NCBI RefSeq assembly: GCF_900639865.1
Contig: NZ_CAAAHX010000005.1
Coordinates: forward strand, 248,001-312,000
Length of the DNA: 64,000 nt
Reading direction: 5' to 3'
Source of the DNA: Legionella gresilensis
Lineage (GTDB): Bacteria > Pseudomonadota > Gammaproteobacteria > Legionellales > Legionellaceae
In this document: one piece after another, positions 9,653 to 18,670 of the stretch
How positions within the stretch are numbered: the stretch's first letter is position 1
Layout of the letters: the number at the start of each line of letters is the position of its first letter
Program-made: the position numbers and the translations under genes
The notes under the pieces: generated by a model
Seen by the model: only the letters and a program-made list of their open reading frames with translations
What the model was told of the DNA's origin: nothing
The model's database searches: none

Positions 9653-11004
9653 ATTTAGTTAAGGGAAACTTATACCCATTACTTAAATTGGCTCTCCCCT
9701 TAGCTGCCACCGGTTTAGTCCAAGCCGGCGTCTTTTTTTTTGAAACAATATTTTTAGCTCATTTAGGCCCAACAGTTTTAGCAGCTGGCGCATTAGTTAG
9801 TTGGCTAACTGGAACATTTGCAGTGATTATCTTCGGTGTATTAAGCTCTATTAATGTACTTATATCACATAAGTACGGTGCAAAAGATCATCAAGGAATT
9901 ACTGAAGTCATCCGCGATGGGATTTGGTTAGCATTCATTTTGGTTATCCCCAGTATGTTTTTGTTTTGGAATATGGCCACAATTTTTCTATGGCTTGGCC
10001 AGAAGAAAGAGATAACCTTACTGGCAAGCTCATATCTACATGCGTTAACCTTTGGCATTTTACCTAATTTTATTGTCACGGCTTTACTTGAAATTATTAT
10101 TGGATTAGGACAAACCAAACTTGTTTTTAAGTTAAGTTTAGTTTCAGTGTCCCTAACTATATTCTTTAGTTTTGCATTCATTTTTGGTAAATTTGGTTTT
10201 CCTACCTTGGGTATCGCTGGTGCAGGTTGGGGTTTCACTACGAGTAGTTGGCTTACCATGTTAATTTTGGTCAGCTATTTAATGATCAATCAAAAAAATA
10301 AGCCTTATTTTCAACATTTATTAACCTTCTCTAAGCCAATCTATTTGTTTGAACTCATTCGTGTCGGCGCCCCCATGGGATTTATGTATTGTATAGAAGT
10401 TGGCTTTTTCTTTGCATTAACCCTGATCATGGGTTTATTTAGTAGTCAAATGCTTGCTGCTAATCAAGTTGCTTTGCAATACTTAGGCGCTTTAATCAAT
10501 ATTATCTTTTCTTTAGCTCAAGCTATTACTGTACGAATGGGACATCTATTAGGTGCTGGCAAAAAGCAAGCAGCTGAGCATGTTGCCTATACAGGCGTTG
10601 TAATTTCATTTATTTTCATGTTTTTTGTTGCCCTGATTTATTGGCTATTTCCTACTTTCCTTATCAGTATTGATTTTAACTTGCAAGAAACACAAAATTT
10701 ACCCATTATTAATTACGCTATAAAGTTTTTTAGTCTATGCGCTTTATTTCAAATCGTAGAAGCTGTAAGAATTTCTTTATTTGGCGCTTTGCGTAGTTTA
10801 AAGGATACTCATTTTACCTTATTAGTATCTATTATCAGTTTTTGGTTCATTGCACTACCTCTGGGTTATTTTTTAGCCACTTATTTTGCGATGGAAGGTA
10901 TAGGTTTATGGTGGGGAATGATTATTGGTTCGATATTCAGCGTCGCCCTTCTATTTAAGCGGTTTAAGGCTAAAATGACTAATTATTATACTTACTCTAT
11001 TTAA
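9649..11004 (+). CDS. MATE family multidrug / toxin exporter
   Basis: A 451-residue polytopic inner-membrane protein with about 12 hydrophobic segments in the two-fold six-helix layout of MATE antiporters. Near the N terminus it has the family's typical run of small residues after the first helix, and the second half repeats the pattern. MATE proteins expel cationic drugs or metabolites in exchange for Na+ or H+. Its ATG overlaps the stop of the upstream APH-like kinase by 4 bp. It ends 8 bp from the convergent gene at 11012, leaving no room for a separate terminator. Confidence 0.9.
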   Translation: MNLVKGNLYPLLKLALPLAATGLVQAGVFFFETIFLAHLGPTVLAAGALVSWLTGTFAVIIFGVLSSINVLISHKYGAKDHQGITEVIRDGIWLAFILVIPSMFLFWNMATIFLWLGQKKEITLLASSYLHALTFGILPNFIVTALLEIIIGLGQTKLVFKLSLVSVSLTIFFSFAFIFGKFGFPTLGIAGAGWGFTTSSWLTMLILVSYLMINQKNKPYFQHLLTFSKPIYLFELIRVGAPMGFMYCIEVGFFFALTLIMGLFSSQMLAANQVALQYLGALINIIFSLAQAITVRMGHLLGAGKKQAAEHVAYTGVVISFIFMFFVALIYWLFPTFLISIDFNLQETQNLPIINYAIKFFSLCALFQIVEAVRISLFGALRSLKDTHFTLLVSIISFWFIALPLGYFLATYFAMEGIGLWWGMIIGSIFSVALLFKRFKAKMTNYYTYSI

Positions 11005-11011
11005 TTAAATA

Positions 11012-11383
11012 TTAAGGTGGTGAAATTGTTAATTGCTGTTCAGGAGTTAATGGTTTAGCTGGAGAACTACTGCAGCTTTTTATTTCTATTGTTTCATATC
11101 CAGTTAATAAACAGGTTATTTTAAAACCTTTAGGGTTATACAAATATAAGTTCAATTGATGCGGCACTTTTCCTTCAAGATTTACTATATAATTATCAGG
11201 ATTTGGCGTTTTTTCTATTTGCTTAGCTACACATTTGGCTAATGCCACACCATCCGTTTTATTACCTTCATCATAACATTTCTTAATAATCAATACAGTT
11301 GCATCTACAAAATCATCAGCCGCTGCAATTTGAAAAGGTAAACTAACCAAAACTGAAAATAATATTATTTTAGTAAATTTCAT
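11012..11383 (-). CDS. Small secreted hypothetical protein
   Basis: A 123-residue protein with a clear Sec signal peptide (MKFTKIILFSVLVSLPFQIAAADD; cleavage probably after AAA near residue 22). The mature part is about 100 residues with four cysteines, which could form disulfides in the periplasm. No domain recognised. It is proline-rich at the C terminus. The gene upstream on the same strand also encodes an exported protein but is 111 bp away, so co-transcription is uncertain. Confidence 0.65.
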   Translation of the reverse strand: MKFTKIILFSVLVSLPFQIAAADDFVDATVLIIKKCYDEGNKTDGVALAKCVAKQIEKTPNPDNYIVNLEGKVPHQLNLYLYNPKGFKITCLLTGYETIEIKSCSSSPAKPLTPEQQLTISPP

Positions 11384-11494
11384 TATGATTAATTTATTTT
11401 GTTGTTTAACACATTATAGATGATATTAGTCAAGTCTGGCTTGCATAGTTAAATTTAAAGAACTATGCAAGACAATATAAATGCTTTAAAAATT

Positions 11495-12547
11495 CTATAA
11501 CTCAACATGATATTGCGACTTAGAATTTGATTCTGGACTAGAATCTTTTTGTTTGTCTGAAAACATAGAATGAGAATTAATCTGTTTCTCTTGGTTTAGT
11601 CCCATCTCTTTAAGTTGACTATTAAAAAGCTCTACTACTTCATTAGGCATAATTGTTTCAAGATGGCTAAAATCAAGACTAAGGGTTTCAACTTTAACAT
11701 AATTCCACCATCCTGTAGAACTATCATATAGGTGACTTTCGTCATCTTGAAAGCGGATATAACGCCCTTTATTCCAGGGATCACAAATACGGGCTTTGCT
11801 ATCTTCTTTTAAGTTATCGAGTAATTGTTTTACTTCCTCACCCGTAAATTCACCTTGCCCTATAGAAGTGCCTAGTGCAACAAATTTATGATCATAGGTT
11901 TTATCACGTAGATTTCTTAATGAAATTATCTGTATAGTAGGTACTCTATTTTTCTGTAAACCATTCTTTAACAACTGATAAGCTTTCGCTTCTGCTTGTT
12001 CATAGCAATTACCAATATTTACTTTCTGTAACTGTCTATAAAATTCATAGGCTGTTCTTAAAGGAATTAATTGAGACATTATTGTCTCAGAAATACTGTT
12101 TCTTTTGGCTTCCTTTATTTGATCTAATGAGCCAATAAAGGTATTCATTTCGTTTACCCATAATTGCAGTTCTCGATTAACTGCTATACGAACACTCATA
12201 GCGGCTTGAATTTGATCATGTGATAAGCTTGTTTGTTGCAGTGTTGTCATTTGTTCCTTACATTGTTTCGAACTAGGTTTTTTTAAACAGCTATATGGCA
12301 TCCATTGCTGTTTTCCTTTATAAGTACCTAGACCTATTTGGGTATGTGGATTCTTATTCGCTGGGGCAACCGCCGTACTTTCACAGTAGGATTTAAGCCA
12401 GTCTAGATTTGGGTCATCTGTCTCGCTATTGTCTACCAATCCATTATTTTCTGAATTCAATGGTTGTGCTGCTACACTTCGTGCAAGCAATATCAAGAAC
12501 AAATAAAATAAAGCGGTAAAATTAAATTTAGAAAAAATAATGACCAT
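11495..12547 (-). CDS. Exported hypothetical protein, 350 residues
   Basis: Not recognised. A hydrophobic N terminus (residues 8-27, ending RSVAAQP) is a likely signal peptide. The mature protein has several cysteines (YCES, YSCLKKPSSKQCKEQM, NCYEQ, ICDPW), suggesting periplasmic or secreted disulfides, and is helical in the middle (about 100-180). The C terminus is serine-rich and polar. The region around residues 190-260 (IQIISLRNLRDKTYDHKFVA, GQGEFTGEEVKQLL) looks like a compact alpha/beta domain. No catalytic motif can be assigned. Confidence 0.6.
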   Translation of the reverse strand: MVIIFSKFNFTALFYLFLILLARSVAAQPLNSENNGLVDNSETDDPNLDWLKSYCESTAVAPANKNPHTQIGLGTYKGKQQWMPYSCLKKPSSKQCKEQMTTLQQTSLSHDQIQAAMSVRIAVNRELQLWVNEMNTFIGSLDQIKEAKRNSISETIMSQLIPLRTAYEFYRQLQKVNIGNCYEQAEAKAYQLLKNGLQKNRVPTIQIISLRNLRDKTYDHKFVALGTSIGQGEFTGEEVKQLLDNLKEDSKARICDPWNKGRYIRFQDDESHLYDSSTGWWNYVKVETLSLDFSHLETIMPNEVVELFNSQLKEMGLNQEKQINSHSMFSDKQKDSSPESNSKSQYHVEL

Positions 12548-12793
12548 GAAATAGATGAGGAAGATTGAGTTTTACTCTGCTTTTCTTCATTTTTTAATTG
12601 AATATCTTTGTTTGGCTTATATTTATACAGTTAATTAAGTAAAAGTCAATTTTATCAAAAATTTAACACAGTGTAAATATTATGAACTAAAAATTTATTA
12701 AAAAAACTAAATTCACCACCAGACCTCTTTCTAAACTATCAGTGATTAAGACAAGGCCAGTTGAAAAAAGGACTGAAAAAACGCAGTGTACTT

Positions 12794-13654
12794 ACCCCCC
12801 CCATAATGGGTTTTCATAATTAAAAGTTTTTTAAATCAGAGGTTATTAGCTCAATAAGTAGAAATGGTAGCTAACGCACGTTAATATCGCAATTTTCCCC
12901 GCAAAAGGATGTTGCAGTATGGATGTACGTCAGCTAGTGAGTATTTTTTGCGAAATTGATGATTTTTGCAAGGAATTAGATCAATATTCTCAACATTATT
13001 TTTTAACAGGCCCCTCCAAGGTAAAAGAGGACCAGCTTGCTGCTTAGCTCAGCGTGAAATAATGACCATTCTCGTGATGTTTCAAATGTCTAAGTATCGA
13101 GATTTTAAAAATTTCTATAATGGCTTACTTTGTGTGTACTATACGTCTTATTTCCCGTAACTTCCAACCTATGAGCGGTTCGTCCATTTAATGAAAAGGG
13201 CCATATTCCCGCTAACCTTATTTACCCAATTAAAAGAATGATAAGGGCGAATTGTTAGCCTTTAAGATTACTCATGGTAGCTGCGCCACGATAGCAAGGA
13301 GGCAGCCGCTTTACTCAAATCCCTACAGGGATTAGCTTTTGGTGAAGGTTATCTTGGTAAAAAATTATTCCAAGAGCTTTTTGAAAATGGATTAAAACTT
13401 ATCACCAGAAAACGAAAAAATATGAAAGAACCTGGCTTATCAGCTTGTGAAAAACAATTATTAAATCAGCGTGAGATCATAGAAACGGTTATTGGACATT
13501 TAAAGCATTGCTATCAAGTTTGGCACACAAAACACCGCTCAATTATTAATGCTATGACTCACTTAGTTGCCGCTCTGCTGCTTATACTATTGAGCCATTA
13601 AAATTTTCTGCCTTAAATTGATTCCATATTGTCCTTAAAACCCATTATTGGGGT
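12794..13654 (+). mobile_element. Degenerate IS982-type insertion sequence, 861 bp
   Basis: Terminal inverted repeats are visible: ACCCC-rich followed by ATAATGGGTTTT on the left (12794-12814), and its inverse AAAACCCATTATTGGGGT on the right (13637-13654). Immediately outside both ends is the 5-bp direct repeat TACTT (12789-12793 and 13655-13659), the target-site duplication. The internal gene is a broken transposase. IS982 elements are usually about 1 kb, so this copy has also lost internal sequence. Confidence 0.82.
12919..13601 (+). pseudogene. IS982-family transposase remnant
   Basis: The ATG at 12919 reads into an IS982-like N terminus (IFCEIDDFCKE). A frameshift near 13020-13035 moves the frame to CLAQREIMTILVMFQMSKYRDFKNFY, the conserved segment after the N-terminal domain, which hits a stop near 13160. 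Reading resumes at about 13303 in a third stretch (FGEGYLGKKLFQELF, then RKNMK) ending HRSIINAMTHLVAALLLILLSH with a stop at 13599-13601, the typical C terminus. The central part with the catalytic Asp residues is missing or scrambled. The element can no longer move on its own. Confidence 0.8.
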
Positions 13655-13786
13655 TACTTAAAGTACATGCGCATTCCATCTATATGGGGACAGGCCCCCA
13701 TCTCCATGGGGACAAGCTTTGAAGACTTTTTTCGGCTGAGATTAGCTATCAATGACAGTTTGGAAAAAGGTCTAGTATTTAAGAGA

Positions 13787-16700
13787 CTACTTGGATGTAT
13801 GAATTGACTTTACTCGACTAAAACGGCTAATTAACACATAAAAAACTGGCGTAAATAAAAGGCCGAAAAAAGTAACGCCAATCATTCCACTAAATACAGC
13901 GACACCAATTGCTCGGCGCATTTCAGCACCAGCACCAGTTGCAATAACAAGAGGGAAAACCCCCAAAATAAAAGCAAGCGAAGTCATTAAAATAGGCCTT
14001 AACCGCAATTTAGCGGCTTTAATTGCTGCCTTCCAACGATTCTCACCTCTATCTTCTAATTGCCTTGCAAATTCAACAATTAAAATTGCATTTTTTGAGG
14101 CAAGACCCACAAGTACTAAGAAACTAATCTGGGTCATAATATTATTTTCCATACCTAATAATTTAATGCCCACCAAAGCTGAAAAAAGGCACATAGGTAC
14201 AATTAAGATAACAGCCAAAGGTAAAGTCCAGCTTTCAAATTGAGCAGCTAGAACTAAAAATACAAAAATAACACCTAAACTGAATGCAATAGTAGCTGTA
14301 TTACCGACCATCTTTTGTTGATAGGCAATTTCTGTCCACTCATAACCAATTCCCGGCGGTAAAATTTGTTTGGCAAGATTTTCCATAGTCGTTAATGCCT
14401 CATCTGAACTATAGCCCGGTGCTACATCGCCTTGTACCTCAATAGCGGGATAAAGATTAAAGTGGGGTACCCTTGTAGGTCCAACTGTATTGCTTATTTT
14501 TGCAATAGAACCCATAGGTACCATATCACCTGCACTATTTCTTACCTTAATACGTAAGACATCATCTTCTGTACGGCGGTAGTCTGCTGCAGCTTGCGCT
14601 ATTACACGAAAGGTTCGCCCTAAATAATTAAACTCATTGACGAAAAAGGAACCGAGATAGACTTGCAAAGCCTCAATAATATTTATATAAGGAATATTTA
14701 GTTGCAAAGCCTTTTCTCTATCGATATCAAGAAAAAGCTTAGGTGTGGAATTATCAAACAGGGTGAAAACTGAAGTGACTGCTTTAGTTGCATTTGCTGC
14801 CTTAATTAAATTAGTTGTTGCCTCTGTTAAAGCTAACAAACCTTTGCCATCTCTATCTTGAACCATCATCTTAAATCCACCAGCATTACCAATACCTCGT
14901 ACTGGTGGCGGCGGAATAACAACAATGAAGGCTTCTTTAATGGTACTTAGTTCTTTACGTAAATTATCAAGTATCATTTGATAACTGATACCGCGTTGCT
15001 GGCGCTCTTCAAACGATAAAAGTGGCGTAAAAATCGCGCCTGCATTTGAGGCGCTAGTAAATGTGGCGCCAGAGAACCCAGTAAAACTTACAGCATTAGC
15101 GATACCTGGTATTGTTAAAATTTTATTTACCGCTTTTTTTATCACTGCATCAGTACGTGGCAAAGATGCAGCTGGCGGTAGTTGTACTGCAACAATAAAA
15201 TAACCTTGATCTTGACGAGGAATAAAACCGCGCGGCACAAAGCTAAATAAAAAGATAGTTAAGAGAATTAATAGAAGGTAGATAATTAGCATAATAAAGG
15301 TGCGCCTTGTTAAGCGAGCAACTAAATAACCATAACGTTTAGCAGTACCTTCAACTAAATGATTAAAGCCTACTAAGAAGCGGTGAATAGGTCGACGCCA
15401 CCATGCAACTTGTTCAATGTCGTGAGTCTGATGTTTAGAAAATAACAGCGTAGCTAAGGTAGGACTTAAAGTTAATGAAACAAACACAGAAATAGCTGTT
15501 GCAATAGCAATCGTTGTACCGAACTGCTGGTAGAAACGTCCAGAGATACCTTGTAAAAAAATAGTAGGCATAAAAACGGCAATTAACACAAGCCCAATTG
15601 CAATAAGAGCCGCGCCTACTTCTTTCATCGTTTTTCGTGCAGCATCACGAGCCTTTAACCCCACACTCATGTTACGTTCCATATTTTCTATAACCACGAT
15701 GGCATCATCAACAACAATACCAATTGCGAGAACTAAGCCAAATAATGTTAAGTAATTTAGGGAAAAGCCTAAAAAATTCATAACAGCAAAAGTACCAATT
15801 AACGAAATTGGAATAGCTACGATAGGAATAATGGCTGCGCGCCAACTTTGTAAGAATAATAAAATAACCAAAACAACCAAGATCACGGCTTCATAAATTG
15901 TATGAAAAACAGCATTTATAGATTGTTGGACAAAGAGCGTAGGATTATAAGCAATTTGGTAAGCAAGCCCTGGTGGAAAATCTTTAGCAACCTCTTGCAT
16001 AGTTGCCATAATCTCTTGTGCGGTTGATAAAGCATTGGTTCCTGGCCGCTGAAAAACAGGTAAAGCGACCGCAGCATCTTTTCCTAAATAGCCTCGCGTT
16101 CGATAATCTTGCGCACCTAATTCGACCCGGCTAATATCCTTTAAACGAACTATACGTCCTTCACTTGATTTCACAATAATATTTTCAAAATCTTCTTTTT
16201 TAACCAGCCGCCCTCGCGTTTGAATATTGTATTCAAAACTGTATTGAGTGTCTTGTGGTTGAGAGTTTAGCGTCCCACTCGCAATTTGAATATTTTGTGC
16301 GCGAATTGCAGCCAAGACATCATTGGCTGATAAATTAAAAGAATTCATTAAATCAGGATTTAACCAAATACGCATGGCATACTCTGTGGCGCCCACTATA
16401 CGAACTTCACCAACACCAGCAATACGTCTTAATCTATCGCGTATATTAAGTACTGCATAATTACCTATGTAGGTTTGATCATATTTACCATTAGGCGAAT
16501 ACAAGTTAACCACCAGCATTAAATCAGGCGAGTTTTTACTTGTTACGATACCAATACGACGAACTTCTTCTGGCAATCTCGCTTCAGCAACTGCTACTCT
16601 ATTTTGAACAAGGACTTGTGCATCATCTAAGTTAGTGCCTAATTGGAAAGTAATAGTGATTCTTAACTGACCATCATCAGTAGACTGGGAGTCCATATAT

Positions 16701-16933
16701 AGCATGCCTTCAACCCCATTAATTTCTTGCTCTAAAGGGGTGGCTACGGTTGCAGCAACAGTTGTAGCATTAGCGCCAGGATAAGAGGCTTGCACTTGAA
16801 TTGTGGGGGGAACAACTTGCGGATATTGTTCAATAGGTAAATCAAAATAAGCCAATAGCCCTACCAAAACAATAATAATTGAAATGACAGTCGAAAAGAT
16901 TGGCCTATCAATAAAAAAATGAGCAATACGCAT
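13787..16933 (-). CDS. RND multidrug efflux transporter (HAE1 family, AcrB/MexF type)
   Basis: A 1048-residue inner-membrane proton/drug antiporter, full length for the family. The N terminus (FFIDRPIFSTVISIIIVLVG) is diagnostic. The porter domain carries the PLEQEINGVEGM segment near 65-76. Transmembrane segment 4 has GIVVDDAIVVIENMERN with the paired aspartates of the proton relay. The second-half periplasmic loop and the C-terminal six helices are intact. It would extrude drugs, bile acids or metabolites as a trimer with the adaptor encoded just upstream (17029-18135) and an outer-membrane channel that is not encoded next to it. The adaptor and pump genes are 95 bp apart and probably co-transcribed from upstream of 18135. 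Confidence 0.95.
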   Translation of the reverse strand: MRIAHFFIDRPIFSTVISIIIVLVGLLAYFDLPIEQYPQVVPPTIQVQASYPGANATTVAATVATPLEQEINGVEGMLYMDSQSTDDGQLRITITFQLGTNLDDAQVLVQNRVAVAEARLPEEVRRIGIVTSKNSPDLMLVVNLYSPNGKYDQTYIGNYAVLNIRDRLRRIAGVGEVRIVGATEYAMRIWLNPDLMNSFNLSANDVLAAIRAQNIQIASGTLNSQPQDTQYSFEYNIQTRGRLVKKEDFENIIVKSSEGRIVRLKDISRVELGAQDYRTRGYLGKDAAVALPVFQRPGTNALSTAQEIMATMQEVAKDFPPGLAYQIAYNPTLFVQQSINAVFHTIYEAVILVVLVILLFLQSWRAAIIPIVAIPISLIGTFAVMNFLGFSLNYLTLFGLVLAIGIVVDDAIVVIENMERNMSVGLKARDAARKTMKEVGAALIAIGLVLIAVFMPTIFLQGISGRFYQQFGTTIAIATAISVFVSLTLSPTLATLLFSKHQTHDIEQVAWWRRPIHRFLVGFNHLVEGTAKRYGYLVARLTRRTFIMLIIYLLLILLTIFLFSFVPRGFIPRQDQGYFIVAVQLPPAASLPRTDAVIKKAVNKILTIPGIANAVSFTGFSGATFTSASNAGAIFTPLLSFEERQQRGISYQMILDNLRKELSTIKEAFIVVIPPPPVRGIGNAGGFKMMVQDRDGKGLLALTEATTNLIKAANATKAVTSVFTLFDNSTPKLFLDIDREKALQLNIPYINIIEALQVYLGSFFVNEFNYLGRTFRVIAQAAADYRRTEDDVLRIKVRNSAGDMVPMGSIAKISNTVGPTRVPHFNLYPAIEVQGDVAPGYSSDEALTTMENLAKQILPPGIGYEWTEIAYQQKMVGNTATIAFSLGVIFVFLVLAAQFESWTLPLAVILIVPMCLFSALVGIKLLGMENNIMTQISFLVLVGLASKNAILIVEFARQLEDRGENRWKAAIKAAKLRLRPILMTSLAFILGVFPLVIATGAGAEMRRAIGVAVFSGMIGVTFFGLLFTPVFYVLISRFSRVKSIHTSK

Positions 16934-17028
16934 TTAAATCCTTTTCATTATTAGAGCACTAACTTTATTTAAGTGGTACTGCGTTTTTAGATCTCTTTTA
17001 ATTTTTTAGGGTTATCTAACTACACTAT

Positions 17029-18135
17029 TTAATAATTATTTTTTTCTGTTAATTTAATAACGACAGGTTTAACTTTTTGATTTGGCGCTTGAATACTTTG
17101 TATACCATTAATAATAACTAACTCATTTCCTTTTAAACCACGGCGAATAACATAAAAATAATTCTCACGTAAAGGCCCGAGCTCTACATCAACTCGTTGT
17201 ACCTCATTCTTTGGATTAACAGTATAAACAAAATGACGTGATTGATCAGTATTTACTGCCCTCTCAGGAAGAAGCAATGCTTCGTATTCATTGCTTGCTG
17301 CTAATTTAGCACGACCAAATAAACCAGGATAAATAAGCTTGTCTGGATTAGGAACAATTGCTCTAGCTTGCATTGTTCCAGTGCTTTCATTAATGACATT
17401 ATCCTTAAAGTCCATTTTTCCTTGATGTAGATAAGCTTTTTCGTCCGGAAGCTTGATTAAGATTTTTTGGGCATCTTTATTAAGCGGTTTTAAGCGATTA
17501 TATTTTAATAAATCACCCTGACTGATATCAAAATAAAAATAGATTGGATCAATGGAAACTATTTTTGTTAAAACGGTTTCGTTAGCACGAACTAAATTAC
17601 CAACACTTACCAAATAACGGCTTATTTTACCATTAATAGGTGATCTAATTTCCGTATATTCTAAATTTACACGTGCATTTTTTAATTGTGCTTCAGAGAT
17701 TTGCAAATCTTGTAAACGCTGATCAACGACTGATGCTGCAATAAATTTTTTTTTATATAATTCAACCACGCGCCCATATTGACTCTTTGCTAAAGTATAT
17801 TGAGCTTGGGCTCGAGCTAGCGCATATTGAAATGGCCTTGGATCAATTATAAAAAGCAAGTCATCTTTTTTTACAAATTGACCGTCTTTGAATTTTATGG
17901 CGGTTAAATAACCATTTACTCTAGAGCGGATGTCCACTTCTTCGATAGCTTGAAAACGACCTGTATACTCGTCCCAATCCACCACTTTCGCTTTTATAGG
18001 TAAAGCAACCTCGACTTCTGCTATGGCCGCTTCTTTTTTCTTATCAGACGTAGCTGGGCCTGAACCACATGAGATTAACAATGAAGTTATTAAAATAATA
18101 AAAATAATTCTGATAGCTGTTAAACTGCTATTCAT
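17029..18135 (-). CDS. RND efflux periplasmic adaptor (membrane fusion lipoprotein)
   Basis: A 368-residue adaptor. The N terminus is a lipoprotein signal (ILITSLLISCGSG; lipidated Cys near residue 23), anchoring it to the inner membrane. The typical MFP order follows: barrel-sandwich start (VDIRSRVNGYLTAIKFKDGQFVKKDDLLFIIDP), coiled-coil hairpin (about 100-150), second lipoyl half (IRSPINGKISRYLVSVGNLV) and a beta-barrel with a LIYPGLFGRAKL segment. It bridges the RND pump encoded immediately downstream to an outer-membrane factor. Upstream lies a 160-bp palindrome, so the operon promoter must be in or beyond that element. Confidence 0.93.
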   Translation of the reverse strand: MNSSLTAIRIIFIILITSLLISCGSGPATSDKKKEAAIAEVEVALPIKAKVVDWDEYTGRFQAIEEVDIRSRVNGYLTAIKFKDGQFVKKDDLLFIIDPRPFQYALARAQAQYTLAKSQYGRVVELYKKKFIAASVVDQRLQDLQISEAQLKNARVNLEYTEIRSPINGKISRYLVSVGNLVRANETVLTKIVSIDPIYFYFDISQGDLLKYNRLKPLNKDAQKILIKLPDEKAYLHQGKMDFKDNVINESTGTMQARAIVPNPDKLIYPGLFGRAKLAASNEYEALLLPERAVNTDQSRHFVYTVNPKNEVQRVDVELGPLRENYFYVIRRGLKGNELVIINGIQSIQAPNQKVKPVVIKLTEKNNY

Positions 18136-18153
18136 TTTTTTAATCTCTATTTA

Positions 18154-18313
18154 GGACATGTTGACATTTGGTGTTGCGAGCTCAAAATTTGGATACTTTA
18201 GTGTAAATTTTAGTTTGAATGAGGCAAATAGCGAGTCCTATTTAACGAATTTAAACTGAAATTTACGCAAATTAGCCGGGTTTTGAGCCGTAACACCAAT
18301 TGTCAACAGGCCC
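18154..18313. repeat. 160-bp near-palindromic (MITE-like) element
   Basis: The two halves fold back over their whole length. GTTGACATTTGGTGTTGCGAGCTCAAAA on the left is the inverse of TTTTGAGCCGTAACACCAATTGTCAAC on the right, and GTGTAAATTTTAGTTTGAAT matches the inverse of TTTAAACTGAAATTTACGC. The centre is near 18238. No ORF. It lies between two divergent genes within the 535-bp gap 18136-18670. Such elements are normally multicopy and trans-mobilised; only one copy of this type was noticed here. Confidence 0.78.
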
Positions 18314-18565
18314 TATATTAATGAACCTTACTAAGTTATTATTACCTAATCAAATTTAGTCTATATCACTTCTCCTAAATTTGCTGAAATTTATTATAGT
18401 TAAAGAGCTACTTTTTCCATCTTAATTATAAGTCTTCCCTCCTGGCAAGAAGAGGAATAAATTTATTAGTAGTGTTTACCCCTATATCAAAAATCAAATT
18501 AGTTCTTTTTTTATTATATTTGATATTATTGTGGTCAATATGATTTAATAGTTGTCAGTATATGA

Positions 18566-18571
18566 TATAAT
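18566..18571 (+). promoter_or_regulatory. Candidate -10 box for the APC transporter gene
   Basis: TATAAT at 18566-18571 is about 100 bp before the transporter ATG, but no good -35 hexamer stands 16-18 bp upstream. It is the only perfect -10 match noticed in the gap, so a long 5' leader is possible. Confidence 0.3.
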
Positions 18572-18670
18572 GCTGGCATGCTATATGAATGTTTTTTTAA
18601 ACCGTTAGCAATGAAAATGAAGTAAAATTTAAAGCTTTGCAGGCGCTTTAATTTAAGAAGGGATAAAATC

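Larger units (their letters stand above)
12721..13773. repeat. Long palindromic element split by an insertion sequence
   Basis: The arm at about 12721-12773 (starts AGACCTCTTTCTAAACTATC) is the imperfect inverse of the arm at about 13723-13773 (ends AAAAAGGTCT). Removing the IS at 12794-13654 and one copy of the 5-bp duplication restores a perfect central palindrome GTACTTAAAGTAC. This shows that a palindromic (MITE-like) element was already present when the IS landed. Confidence 0.75.

Noticed and set aside
9891-10259. 122-codon frame antisense to the MATE gene
   Set aside because: Shadow of a membrane-protein gene; Lys/Pro-rich with no start site.
12966-13160. 64-residue open frame as a separate gene
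   Set aside because: From the middle on it encodes the second segment of the IS982-type transposase after a frameshift, so it is part of the pseudogene.
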